From contig CAKOXT010000003.1 of NCBI GenBank assembly GCA_934130285.1, positions 124,001 through 188,000 on the forward strand: a stretch of DNA of 64,000 nt, given 5' to 3'. The position numbers and the translations under genes are program-made. This document shows, piece after piece, positions 36,301-45,165 of this stretch. Source of the stretch: an uncultured Clostridia bacterium (GTDB lineage: Bacteria > Bacillota > Clostridia > TANB77 > CAG-508). The notes under the pieces are model-generated. The model was not told the DNA's origin and did not search any database. It saw nothing but the letters and a program-made list of their open reading frames with translations. Position 1 is the first letter of the stretch, and every line of letters starts with the position of its first letter.

Positions 36301-39300
36301 GAAAAGGCGAGTTTGTCACAAGAACATCATCAACAAATATAGGATTAGAAATACTATCAATAATTTCAGCTTATGACTTGAATTTTATTTCATTAGAAGA
36401 ATGTATAAGTATGTTGGAAAAAATAGTAGATACAATAAACAATTTAATGAAATGGAACGGACATCTATATAACTGGTATAACATAAAAACATTGCAACCA
36501 TTAAAACCAGAGTATGTATCTACAGTAGATAGCGGAAATTTTGTGGGATATTTATATGTGCTAAAAAATTTTTTAATCTCTAAAAATGCAAAAAAAGAAA
36601 TGATAGAAAATATCAAACAATTAATAAATAATACCGATTTTAGTAAATTATATAGTGAGAAACAAAGATTATTTTCAATAGGATTTGACATATCAAGTAA
36701 TAGATTAAGCGATTCATATTATGATTTTTTAGCTTCAGAAGCTAGACAGACAAGTTTCGTAGCAATAGCCAAAAAAGATATAAAATATAAACATTGGATA
36801 AATTTAAGTAGAACGCTAACATCTATAAATGGGTTTAAAGGATTAATTTCATGGTCAGGAACAGCCTTTGAATATACTATGCCAAATTTAATTATGGAAG
36901 TGCCGGAAGGAAGTCTGATTGATGAAGCATGTAGATTTGCAAGAGAATGCCAAATTGACTATTCAAATAAAAACAAAATACCGTGGGGAATATCCGAATC
37001 AGCCTATTCATTAAAAGACTTACAAGGAAACTATCAATACAAGGCATTTGGAATACCCATATTAGGTTTAAAAAGAGGATTGGAAGAAGAATTAGTTATT
37101 GCTCCATATGCTACTGCGTTATTTTTAGAATATGACATAAATGAGGCGATAAATAATTTTAGAACATTAGAAAAATATAATATGCGAGCAAAATATGGAT
37201 TTTATGATTCATTAGATTTTACAAGAGAGAGAATAAATCCAAGAAGAAAATATGAACCAGTAAAAACATATATGGCACATCATCAAGGTCTTATATTAAA
37301 TTCTATAAATAATATTTTAAATAAAGAAATTTTAAGAAAAAGATTCATGAAAAATCCAGAAATAAGTTCTGTGAAAATATTATTAAATGAAAGAATGCCA
37401 GACTCAGTTGTTCTCTCAAAAGAAAAAAGAAACAAAGTTAATAAAGGAAAATATATTAGCATATATGATGACAAAGAAATTGTGTATACAAATAAAGAAA
37501 ATTATAATAGATACAATGCAATATCAAGCGATGAATACACAAATGTAATTGATTATAAAGGCCATGGATATAGCAAATATAAAGATATTCAAATAAACAG
37601 GTTTAGAAATAGAATAGATTGTCATGAAGGAATTGGTGTATATTTTAAAAATACTAAAACCAAAAGAATATGGAGTAGTTTTGAAAGTGATAAAGTAATA
37701 TTCACACAAGGAAAAGAAGAATTTATAAAGAAAGAAGAAAACATAAAGACAAAAGTAAAAGTATTTTTAACACCAGAAGAACCAGCCGAAATAAGGCAAA
37801 TAGAAATAAAAAATGATGGTATATTAACAAATACAATAGAAACATATATGTATATAGAACCATTATTATCAAGATTACAAGATGATATTGCACATCCTTG
37901 CTATAATAACATGTTTTTGAAATTTAAATATTTAAAAGATGAAAACACAGTAATTTGCTCTAGGAAAATAAAAGATAAAGAAATATTTTTAGGAGTTAAG
38001 GTAATCAAAAAAGATGAAAATGAAATAGAAGTTGAATTAGATAAAGAAAAGTTTATTGGAAGAAATAGTATAATTCCTAAAGCAATATTAGAATCACATA
38101 ATTTTTCAAACGAGGAAATAGAAACTGTAGAGCCAATTATAGCATTTAAAACAAAAGTAGATATTGGACCACAAGAAGAAGAAAAAATTAATTTTATTAT
38201 TCAAGTATCTGAAAACCAAGAAGAGTTATTAAGCACTCTTAGAGAAATGAATTCAGAAAAGATAGAAACAATATCTGAATTAGCCAAAGCCAAAAGCGAA
38301 GAAGAAATAAAGTTCTTAGAAATAAATGGAGAACAAATAGAAAATAATCAAAAATTATTAGGGCACCTAATTGAAAAAGATATTCCAAAAACGATAAATA
38401 CATGTTTCAATATTGAGAATGTATGGAAATTTGGAATATCAGGAGATAATCCAATAATATTACTAGAAATAAAAAATATAGAAGAACTATATGCATTAGA
38501 AGAATTATTAAATACAATAGAATTTTTTAATGTTAAAAAAATTAAAATCGATTTGTGTATTTTAAATAATGAAAAAATGAGCTATGAGACTTTTGTGAAA
38601 GACGAAATAAATGAAGTAATAAAAAATCATAGACTAGAATATTTAAGGGATAATCAGATTTTTGTATTAAATAAAAATGAACTAACTGAAACTGATATTG
38701 AGATCATTAGAACCATTGCTGATATAAAATTATATGGAAATATTGGTGGAATAAAAAATAATCTTGATGAAATAGAACAGACACCATTTAGAAATGATAA
38801 AAATGAGTATATCAAGCAAAAAGCAAGTGAAGAAATAGAAAAAGAAATTGTAGAATTTGACAATGGAATAGGTGGATTTACTCAAGACGAATATGTAATG
38901 AACATTAATAAAGATCAGATTCCTCCACGAGCATGGAGCAATATAATTGCAAATGAGAAATTTGGAACAATAACTACAGAAAATTCAGGAGGATATACTT
39001 GGCAAGAAAATAGTAGATTAAATAGAATAACAACATGGGAAAATGATGCAATACAAGATTTTAAATCTGAAGAAATAATTATAAAAGATATAGATCAAAA
39101 ACAATATTGGAATTTAGGAAGTGATTCAGAAAACAACTCATATCAAGTAAGATATGGAATGGGATATTCAAAATATCTACAAATAAATAATAATATAATA
39201 CAAGAAAACACAATATTTGTACCAGTAGATGGTGCAGTAAAAATAAATCATATTATATTAAAAAATAGAGATAGAAACAAAAGAAGGCTAACACTATATT

Positions 39301-41183
39301 ATGCAATTAACACAAGTTTGGGAGAAGAGAGAAATAAAAATCTAGGAAAAATAAAAGTAAGCAAAAATGATAATATAATTGAATTAGAAAATATATGTAA
39401 AACTAATTTCAACAAGAAAGTGGAAATAACATCAAGCGATAAAATTAAAGGGTATACAAATAATTATAAAGATTTTTATACAGAACAAATGAATCCTATT
39501 AAAGGAATTAATCAAAAAGAATTAAAGCCAGACGGAAATATTTTAATAAAAAATGAATTAGTTGTAGAAATTCCAATAGAATTAGACGGATTTGAAAGAA
39601 AAAATTTAAACATATTAGTAGGAAGTAATGTTATTAAATATACAGAAAATAGTGTAGTAGATGAAGAACTTGAAAAAGTAGAAAAATATTGGAAAGAAAA
39701 AACAGAAAAAATAAGAATAAAAACGCCATCTGAAAAATTAAATATATATATGAATAAATGGCTTATATATCAAACTATAACAAGTAGATTAAATGGCAAG
39801 ACAGGATTTTACCAATCGGGCGGAGCAACAGGATTTAGAGATCAGCTCCAAGATTCATTAGGAATGAAGTGGATAGATGAAAAGATATTACATGACCAAA
39901 TAATTGAAGTAGCTAAGCACCAATTTAAAGAAGGTGATGTATTACATTGGTGGCATGCTAGTAATCAAACAGGAATACGTACTAAAATGTCAGATGATAG
40001 ATTATGGTTGCCATACAGCGTTTTGGAATATATTGATTTTACAGAAAACACAAAAATACTTGAAGAAAAAGTAGCATATGTAACTGGAATAGAAATTGAA
40101 GATGAAGATGATAAATATGGAAAATATGAATATACAGAAGAAAAAGAAAGTGTTTATGAACATTGCATAAAAGCAATAGAAAAAAGTTTAGATTTCGGAA
40201 AAAATGGGTTTCCAAAGATAGGTACTGGTGATTGGAATGATAGTTTAAATAAAGTCGGACACAAAGGAGAAGGAGAAAGCATGTGGCTTGGATTTTTCTT
40301 ATATGATATATTAACTAGATGGGAGAAAATACTAGAGAGCAAAGATGAAAATGAAAAAATAGAAAAATACAGAGAAATAGCAAGAAAGTTAAAGAGAAGT
40401 TTAAATACAGAAGCATGGGATGGAAATTGGTATAAAAGAGCAATAACAGATGATGGAAAAGTTATCGGAAGTAATAAAAATAAAGAAGGAAAAATAGACA
40501 GCATAGCACAAAGTTGGGCTGTGATTTCAGAAGCGGGAGAAAACGATAAAAAATATTTGGCATTAGATTCAGCAAAAAAATATTTAGTAGATGAAGAAAA
40601 TAAAATAATAAAATTATTGACACCAGCATTTAAAGAAGATGAATTAGATCCTGGATATATAAAAAGATATCCAGCAGGAGTTAGAGAAAATGGAGGGCAA
40701 TATACGCACAGTAGTATATGGCTTGCTATGGCATTTGCAAAAATGGGATTATTATCAGAAGCTGTAAAATATTTAGAAATAATAAATCCAATAACTCATA
40801 CAGAAAATAAAGAAAAGACACAAAAATACAAAATTGAGCCATATGTCATTGCAGGAGATGTTTATAGTAACAAATATATGACAGGAAGAGGCGGTTGGAG
40901 CTGGTATACGGGTTCAAGCAGTTGGTATTATAAAGTTTGCTTAGAAAATATATTAGGATTAAAGAAAAAAGGAAATAAATTATATTTGCCAGAAAATATT
41001 CCAGAAGAATGGGATAAATTTGAAATACAATATAGATATGAAACAAGTTTGTATAATATAAAAGTAGAACATAGAGAAAAAACAGAAGAGAAAAAAGTCT
41101 TTTGTAATGGAATTGAAATTAAAGAGAAATATATAGAACTTAGAAATGATAACAAAATTGAAAATGTTGAAATAAAATTGTAA
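33306..41183 (+). CDS. Cyclic beta-1,2-glucan synthase-like glycosyltransferase/phosphorylase
   Basis: A 2625-residue multi-domain membrane enzyme of the NdvB/Cgs type. An N-terminal helical region (about 1-385) precedes two membrane helices (about 393-445). The family 84-type glycosyltransferase follows, with the metal/UDP-glucose DxD motif at 604-606 (TIDSDTN) and SHDLIEGNY and REKRWIRGDWQ further on, then more membrane helices (about 790-830 and 917-950). Next comes a glucoamylase-like domain (ETWKYFEDSF to TSFVAIAK) and, at the C-terminus, a GH94-type phosphorylase with FRDQLQDSLG and TGDWNDSLN (Asp2309-Asp2312 region). In known enzymes the transferase makes beta-1,2-glucan on the protein itself and the phosphorylase sets ring size. 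No glucan exporter gene is adjacent. ATG behind AAGGGAG. Confidence 0.88.
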   Translation: MNKYKYLNIKGTNLEEGQLEKYLKQIAEEHIISKNSEKVTYPINKVEENFKVILKTYELLNEHLRLGIKVHSAGEWLLDNFYVIEETVKNIEKSLTMKKYTKLPGIANNKYRGFARIYVLASEIIAFSDESITEEKIIQAINSYQTRKILSMEEIWNIGIFMEIAIIQKISDICEKIYYSQIQKYKVENIYERLIEIKPNEERIFKKKVKNKSKIDTLNYSFIEYMVYKLRRIGKKGNPYIEVLEKQINKLGTTADDIVKKEHLYVATLKIEIGICITSIKAINRISFQKIFEKTNKTEELLNNDPSGVFKKQTEDTKELYREKIKQISNKTKISEIYITEEILKLANRYKNSEAEKRKSHVGYYLIDEGIYELKEQILERKIKRKSAKNRQKIYICISLILPLVLDFVLMQRLDMNTIWKIMLFIISYVPIYEISIKIINYIISKTIKSVKIPKINYEDGISDDSKTMVVIPTILDSKEKVKEMIKKIEVYSLANEDKNLYFTLLGDCTTSEKEVEKFDKEIVESGKEEVERLNEKYGISDKFNFLYRKRHWNPNEEKYLGWERKRGLLIEFNDVLLGNKCNDFIINTLNTFQEKIKYVITIDSDTNLVLDSAEKMVGAMSHILNKPIMKNGVVEKGYSIMQPRIGITLEDSQKTMFTKIFSSNPGIDFYTNAISDIYQDLFGEGIFTGKGIYDLEIYQKLMKNTLPENRILSHDLIEGNYLRCALLSDVVLLDSFPNQYLSYLEREKRWIRGDWQIASWIEKLINQKRNPINNISKFKIFDNLRRSILPISELLILIIAIGKENIILLTMILISLFINSILELINKIIYKKSITEEKIYADKKFYRNISGTRGTILRNSIELTFLPTTAENSLSAITKTLYRLKVKKRLLEWKTSESVDKTTENSLEYYCKKMFSNIFIGIIMFGLLNPLGMVIGTLWIFAPYIAWNLSQKINKKRKITKENKEYLRTVAQETWKYFEDSFTKENNYLVPDNYQQGRKGEFVTRTSSTNIGLEILSIISAYDLNFISLEECISMLEKIVDTINNLMKWNGHLYNWYNIKTLQPLKPEYVSTVDSGNFVGYLYVLKNFLISKNAKKEMIENIKQLINNTDFSKLYSEKQRLFSIGFDISSNRLSDSYYDFLASEARQTSFVAIAKKDIKYKHWINLSRTLTSINGFKGLISWSGTAFEYTMPNLIMEVPEGSLIDEACRFARECQIDYSNKNKIPWGISESAYSLKDLQGNYQYKAFGIPILGLKRGLEEELVIAPYATALFLEYDINEAINNFRTLEKYNMRAKYGFYDSLDFTRERINPRRKYEPVKTYMAHHQGLILNSINNILNKEILRKRFMKNPEISSVKILLNERMPDSVVLSKEKRNKVNKGKYISIYDDKEIVYTNKENYNRYNAISSDEYTNVIDYKGHGYSKYKDIQINRFRNRIDCHEGIGVYFKNTKTKRIWSSFESDKVIFTQGKEEFIKKEENIKTKVKVFLTPEEPAEIRQIEIKNDGILTNTIETYMYIEPLLSRLQDDIAHPCYNNMFLKFKYLKDENTVICSRKIKDKEIFLGVKVIKKDENEIEVELDKEKFIGRNSIIPKAILESHNFSNEEIETVEPIIAFKTKVDIGPQEEEKINFIIQVSENQEELLSTLREMNSEKIETISELAKAKSEEEIKFLEINGEQIENNQKLLGHLIEKDIPKTINTCFNIENVWKFGISGDNPIILLEIKNIEELYALEELLNTIEFFNVKKIKIDLCILNNEKMSYETFVKDEINEVIKNHRLEYLRDNQIFVLNKNELTETDIEIIRTIADIKLYGNIGGIKNNLDEIEQTPFRNDKNEYIKQKASEEIEKEIVEFDNGIGGFTQDEYVMNINKDQIPPRAWSNIIANEKFGTITTENSGGYTWQENSRLNRITTWENDAIQDFKSEEIIIKDIDQKQYWNLGSDSENNSYQVRYGMGYSKYLQINNNIIQENTIFVPVDGAVKINHIILKNRDRNKRRLTLYYAINTSLGEERNKNLGKIKVSKNDNIIELENICKTNFNKKVEITSSDKIKGYTNNYKDFYTEQMNPIKGINQKELKPDGNILIKNELVVEIPIELDGFERKNLNILVGSNVIKYTENSVVDEELEKVEKYWKEKTEKIRIKTPSEKLNIYMNKWLIYQTITSRLNGKTGFYQSGGATGFRDQLQDSLGMKWIDEKILHDQIIEVAKHQFKEGDVLHWWHASNQTGIRTKMSDDRLWLPYSVLEYIDFTENTKILEEKVAYVTGIEIEDEDDKYGKYEYTEEKESVYEHCIKAIEKSLDFGKNGFPKIGTGDWNDSLNKVGHKGEGESMWLGFFLYDILTRWEKILESKDENEKIEKYREIARKLKRSLNTEAWDGNWYKRAITDDGKVIGSNKNKEGKIDSIAQSWAVISEAGENDKKYLALDSAKKYLVDEENKIIKLLTPAFKEDELDPGYIKRYPAGVRENGGQYTHSSIWLAMAFAKMGLLSEAVKYLEIINPITHTENKEKTQKYKIEPYVIAGDVYSNKYMTGRGGWSWYTGSSSWYYKVCLENILGLKKKGNKLYLPENIPEEWDKFEIQYRYETSLYNIKVEHREKTEEKKVFCNGIEIKEKYIELRNDNKIENVEIKL

Positions 41184-41200
41184 AAAAAATGAGAAAAAAC

Positions 41201-41229
41201 TTGTACAAATATTTTCTTTATGATATAAA
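41201..41229 (+). promoter_or_regulatory. Promoter of the response regulator gene
   Basis: TTGTAC at 41201-41206 and TATAAA at 41224-41229 with a 17-base spacer. Confidence 0.6.
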
Positions 41230-41263
41230 TTATATGTAATAAAAAAGAGAAAGGGGTATCCTT

Positions 41264-42013
41264 GTGGAAGAAGTAGATGTTGGAAGAGATTTTAATAGAA
41301 AAACAATACTAGTAGTTGATGATGAAGAAAGCATAGTAGATTTATTAGTTTATCACCTACAAAAAGAAGGTTATGACACATTGCAAGCGTATGATGGAGC
41401 ATCTGCTGTTGAAATTGCATTAAAAGAAAAACCTGATCTAATTTTATTGGATGTAATGTTACCAAAAATGGATGGTATTAGTGTATGCAAAAGAATTAGA
41501 TATTCGCTTAATGTACCAATACTAATGATATCTGCAAAAGATACAGAACTTGATAAAGTAGTAGGGTTAGAAATGGGAGCAGATGATTATATAACAAAAC
41601 CATTTCAACACAGAGAAGTTATGGCAAGAGTAAAAGCAAACTTACGTAAGGCTGAATTAGTTGCACAAGCTGAATTAAAAACAGAAAGCATGGAAAACGA
41701 AGAAAATATAATTGTTGTAGGAGATTTAACACTTGATCTAAAAAAAGTTGAAGCTAAGGTAAAAGGTGAAGTAGTAGATTTAACAATTAAAGAATTTGAA
41801 GTTTTAAAATATTTAGCAGCTCAACCTGGAGAAGTAGTAACAAGAGAAATGTTATTAAAAAAAGTTTGGGGCTATGATGACTATGTTGGTGCGATACGTA
41901 CAGTTGATGTAACAGTAAACAGAATAAGAGATAAAATTGAAAAGGATAAAGCAAATCCAAAGATATTAATAACAAAAAGAGGCGTAGGTTATTACGTAGT
42001 AGGAAATAAATAA
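41264..42013 (+). CDS. OmpR-family response regulator, WalR/PhoP-like
   Basis: DNA-binding regulator of the two-component system encoded here. The receiver domain carries the acidic pair DDEE near residue 20, the phosphorylated D63 in LLDVMLPK, the Thr/Ser at MISAKD and the Lys in YITKPF. A linker of about 25 residues leads to a winged helix domain with LTIKEFEVLKYLA and TVDVTVNRIRDKIE, the DNA-contact helix, ending GVGYYVVG. GTG start behind GAAAGGGG; 249 residues. The kinase gene follows after 214 bases with its own promoter and a perfect WalR-type box, which suggests it regulates that gene. WalR and PhoP are hard to tell apart by eye. Confidence 0.9.
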   Translation: MEEVDVGRDFNRKTILVVDDEESIVDLLVYHLQKEGYDTLQAYDGASAVEIALKEKPDLILLDVMLPKMDGISVCKRIRYSLNVPILMISAKDTELDKVVGLEMGADDYITKPFQHREVMARVKANLRKAELVAQAELKTESMENEENIIVVGDLTLDLKKVEAKVKGEVVDLTIKEFEVLKYLAAQPGEVVTREMLLKKVWGYDDYVGAIRTVDVTVNRIRDKIEKDKANPKILITKRGVGYYVVGNK

Positions 42014-42021
42014 TAAAAAGA

Positions 42022-42056
42022 AAAATGTAAAATGTTTGCATTTTACATTTTTTTTA
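42022..42056 (+). terminator. Terminator after the response regulator gene
   Basis: Perfect 13-base stem (42022-42034 with 42039-42051) around TTTG, running into a T-run. Confidence 0.88.
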
Positions 42057-42139
42057 TGCCCAAAATAATTAACAATAAAATACCAATTTGTGTAAAAAAT
42101 AAGCAAAATAAAGAAAAGAAATAATATCAAAAAAATTGT

Positions 42140-42156
42140 GTTACAACTAGGTTACA
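42140..42156 (-). promoter_or_regulatory. WalR-type operator upstream of the histidine kinase
   Basis: Reads TGTAAC-CTAGT-TGTAAC on the minus strand, a perfect match to TGTWAH-N5-TGTWAH. It ends 14 bases ahead of the -35 element of the kinase promoter. Confidence 0.6.
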
Positions 42157-42170
42157 AGTGAAATAAATAC

Positions 42171-42198
42171 TTGAATATTCAAAGAATAGTGATATAAT
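42171..42198 (+). promoter_or_regulatory. Promoter of the histidine kinase operon
   Basis: TTGAAT at 42171-42176 and TATAAT at 42193-42198 with a 16-base spacer. Confidence 0.65.
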
Positions 42199-42227
42199 AT
42201 GTGCAAACACTTGCGTAGGAGTGAAAG

Positions 42228-43685
42228 ATGTTAAAAAGCGTACAAATAAAAATTGTTCTGATTTTTATGATATTAGGTATTCTAATGATAGGAATACAAG
42301 GAATATTATTTACGGCAGAACTAAGACAAATAGAACAAAGTATTGGAGAAAATACGAATATTACAGAAATAATAGAAACACAAATTCAAAACACACAAAT
42401 TTTATCTGTAATATTAATAGCCGTACTAGTTATTATTTGCGTTTTACTGGGAATATTTATGGCAAAAGCAATAATAAATCCAATTCTAAGATTAACCAAA
42501 AGTGCAGAAATTGTTGCTAAAGGTGGAAAATATCAAATAAAATATTTAGATGACGGCAAAACAAAAACTGAAGTTGATGAACTTACAAAAGCTTTTAACA
42601 TGATGCATAGTGAATTAAATGAAAATTTAAAAGAGGTTTCTAGACAGAAAAAACAAATTGAAACAATATTACTTCATATGAATGATGGAATATTAGCTTT
42701 TAATATAGAAGGAAAAATAATTCATAAAAATAATGCAGCAGACAAACTTCTAAGTTTATCTGGAAAAGAGCAAACATTTGAAGAAGTATTTGAAAAACTT
42801 GATGTAGATGTGAATTTAGAAAAGATAATATATCTAGAAAATTGGACATCAACTCAAGAAAGAGTAACAGTAGGAGAGAAAACATTAAATCTATTTTTTG
42901 CAGCATTTGAAAGTGAAGAAGGAAGACCTGGAGGAGCTATTGTTGTAATTCAGGATATAACAGAGCATATAAAACTAGATACAATGAGAACAGAATTTGT
43001 TGCAGACGTATCTCATGAACTAAAAACACCAATAACTTCAATATTAGGGTATTCAGATACATTATTAGAAGATGATTGTGATGAAGAAACATCTAAGAAG
43101 TTTTTGAAGAGAATCTCAACTCAAGCAAATAGAATGGCAGAACTTGTTAGTGATTTACTAACATTATCAAGATATGATGCTGATATGATAAAAAATAGAA
43201 AAGAAGAGTTTGACTTAGGCGAAGTAGTAAAAGCAATATATGATAGTCTAATTTTTGAAATAGAAAAGAAAAATCAAAAAGCTGAATGCTTTGTAACAGC
43301 AGACGTTCCACACGTTGTAGCAGACAAAAGTGGAATAGAAAGAGTAATAACTAACATATTAACAAATGCAATAAAATATACTCCAGAAAATGGAGAAATA
43401 AAAATTTATGTTGGATTTGTATACAATGATGCATACATTAAAGTTATAGATAATGGAATAGGAATCCCAGAAGAAGATCTAGAAAAGGTATTTGAAAGAT
43501 TTTATAGAGTAGATAAAGCACGTACTAGAGAAATGGGAGGAACTGGATTAGGATTATCAATAGCAAAAGAGATTTTAGAAAAAAATAACTCAAAAATTAA
43601 TATAAAGAGTCAGCTAGGAAAAGGAACAGAAGTTGTGATAAGAATCCCTACTAAAAGAGAAGAAAAAGAAAAGGATGTTGAATAA
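42228..43685 (+). CDS. Sensor histidine kinase, WalK/PhoR-like
   Basis: Membrane sensor that phosphorylates the regulator encoded upstream. The 485 residues have two membrane helices (about 8-28 and 60-82) with only about 30 residues between them outside the cell, a HAMP domain (about 82-135), a PAS domain (about 145-235), the phospho-acceptor H263 in DVSHELKTPITS, and an ATPase domain with the N box (TNILTNAIKYT), IDNGIGIPEEDLEKVFERF and GGTGLGLSIAK. The tiny external loop suggests that the signal is read within the membrane or by the PAS domain. Start is ATG behind TAGGAGTG. It leads a unit with the acidic membrane protein gene, lepB and holB. Confidence 0.92.
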   Translation: MLKSVQIKIVLIFMILGILMIGIQGILFTAELRQIEQSIGENTNITEIIETQIQNTQILSVILIAVLVIICVLLGIFMAKAIINPILRLTKSAEIVAKGGKYQIKYLDDGKTKTEVDELTKAFNMMHSELNENLKEVSRQKKQIETILLHMNDGILAFNIEGKIIHKNNAADKLLSLSGKEQTFEEVFEKLDVDVNLEKIIYLENWTSTQERVTVGEKTLNLFFAAFESEEGRPGGAIVVIQDITEHIKLDTMRTEFVADVSHELKTPITSILGYSDTLLEDDCDEETSKKFLKRISTQANRMAELVSDLLTLSRYDADMIKNRKEEFDLGEVVKAIYDSLIFEIEKKNQKAECFVTADVPHVVADKSGIERVITNILTNAIKYTPENGEIKIYVGFVYNDAYIKVIDNGIGIPEEDLEKVFERFYRVDKARTREMGGTGLGLSIAKEILEKNNSKINIKSQLGKGTEVVIRIPTKREEKEKDVE

Positions 43686-43708
43686 ATAAACAAAAAGGAT
43701 GGTTGTAT

Positions 43709-44479
43709 ATGGAAGAATTATTGCAAAATGCGAATTTAGGCTCAACAGAAAGAGCATTGATAATAATTGCTGGAATAATAGTAATAGTATTAGTTTTGGT
43801 AATAATGTACATGATTGATAATTTACCAGACAATTATAAGATGAAGAAAAAGCATAATATAAAATCAAAAGATAATGAAGATGAAGAAGTTGAAGACAAC
43901 GAAGAGCTAGAAGAATTAGACGAAATGGATGAACATGCAGCAGAAGAACAGATGGAAGAATTATTTAATAAGAGACAAGAAATGTTAAATTCAAAAACTA
44001 ATATTCAAGCAATAGATTTTGGAAATGATAATAATAAAGATACTAATATGTCAGAACCAGAAAAAACTAATCAAGAAAATGATCAATTACCAGAAAAAGA
44101 AGAATCATTAAATTTTGCTGAAGAAGAACAACCTGTTGTAGATATATTTAGTTCAAATAATGAAGAACCAGTAAATGTAACTGAAGAAGAAGTTGAAGAA
44201 AAAACGGAACCAGAGAAAAAAGATGATGATTTAGATATTAATATATTTGAAGATAACAGTTTTTCAGATTCAGAACCAGAAAAAGAGGAAGAACCTGAAA
44301 TTGTTGAAGAAGTTGTTACTGAAGAACCAAAAGCAGAGTCAAACGAATACTCAATGTTTACAGACGACATGTTTACAGCGGATGCTTCAGAAGAACCAGT
44401 AGAAGAAAAGAAAAAAAGTGCACCAAAGAAAACTACAACGAAAAAAACAACAACGACAAAAAAGACAACAAAAAAATAA
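43709..44479 (+). CDS. Acidic membrane protein with histone-like Lys/Thr tail
   Basis: ATG at 43709 is about 9 bases behind AAAGGAT; a TTG two codons earlier is a weaker choice. The 256 residues show a short outside segment, one membrane helix (about 17-36), a basic KMKKKHNIK stretch that places the rest in the cytoplasm, then a very acidic Glu/Asp/Asn-rich region (about 55-225) and a terminal Lys/Thr/Ala repeat tail (KKSAPKKTTTKKTTTT). No known domain. It lies in the position of the WalHI/YycHI accessory proteins of Bacillus, after the kinase gene, but is not similar to them. Possibly a scaffold; function unknown. Confidence 0.75.
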   Translation: MEELLQNANLGSTERALIIIAGIIVIVLVLVIMYMIDNLPDNYKMKKKHNIKSKDNEDEEVEDNEELEELDEMDEHAAEEQMEELFNKRQEMLNSKTNIQAIDFGNDNNKDTNMSEPEKTNQENDQLPEKEESLNFAEEEQPVVDIFSSNNEEPVNVTEEEVEEKTEPEKKDDDLDINIFEDNSFSDSEPEKEEEPEIVEEVVTEEPKAESNEYSMFTDDMFTADASEEPVEEKKKSAPKKTTTKKTTTTKKTTKK

Positions 44480-44506
44480 TAAAAAATATTAGAAAGGCAG
44501 ATAAAA

Positions 44507-45151
44507 TTGAATCCAAAAATTAAAAATATTTTAGAATGGGCATATTGCGTAATAATAGCAGTCGTATTAGCATTAGTTGTTAGAAATTTTGTAGGGACAC
44601 CAACAATAGTAAAACAAAGATCAATGTACCCAACATTAAAACCAGATCAAAGACTAATTTTAAATAGATTAGCAATAACATTTCACTCTGAAATAAAAAG
44701 AGGAGAAATAATTACATTCGAAGCACCAAGTGTGCTAAAAATAAGTCAAGAAGATGCAGACATGTCAAATCCTGTTGCTGTATATAATAATGAACCAAAA
44801 AATATATTCCAAAAATTTGTGTATTATGGTTTAGAATGGGGAAAGACCACTTTCATAAAAAGAGTAATTGGATTGCCAGGTGAACATGTTGAAATCAAAG
44901 ACAATAAAGTATATATCAATGGAACAGAACTTGAAGAAAGTTATTTAGACTCAGCAGTAGTTACAACAGCTTGCGATGGAGCTTTTACAGATCTAATTGT
45001 TCCAGATGGATACATATTTGCAATGGGAGATAACAGACCTCAAAGTACAGATTGTAGATCTTTTGGATGTATACCAATCAGTAAAATAGAGGGAAAAGTG
45101 GCATTTAGATTTTGGCCATTAAGCACATGGGGAAATCCAGACAAAAAATAA
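44507..45151 (+). CDS. lepB: Signal peptidase I
   Basis: Membrane serine protease that removes signal peptides from exported proteins. The 214 residues have one N-terminal membrane helix (about 9-28), the nucleophile S39 in SMYPTL, the general base K118 in FIKRVIGLPGE, and the box E motif MGDNRPQSTDCRSFG. A stretch between about 80 and 112 is longer than in Bacillus SipS. TTG start behind AGAAAGGCAG. It would process the signal peptide of the giant surface protein encoded at 22928. It overlaps no gene; holB starts 14 bases later. Confidence 0.95.
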   Translation: MNPKIKNILEWAYCVIIAVVLALVVRNFVGTPTIVKQRSMYPTLKPDQRLILNRLAITFHSEIKRGEIITFEAPSVLKISQEDADMSNPVAVYNNEPKNIFQKFVYYGLEWGKTTFIKRVIGLPGEHVEIKDNKVYINGTELEESYLDSAVVTTACDGAFTDLIVPDGYIFAMGDNRPQSTDCRSFGCIPISKIEGKVAFRFWPLSTWGNPDKK

Positions 45152-45165
45152 AGTGTGGTGTAAAT

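Noticed and set aside
42221..42520. Second plus-strand frame over the start of the histidine kinase gene
   Set aside because: Asn/Lys/Arg-rich out-of-frame translation of the kinase; the kinase frame has the domains and the ribosome-binding site.
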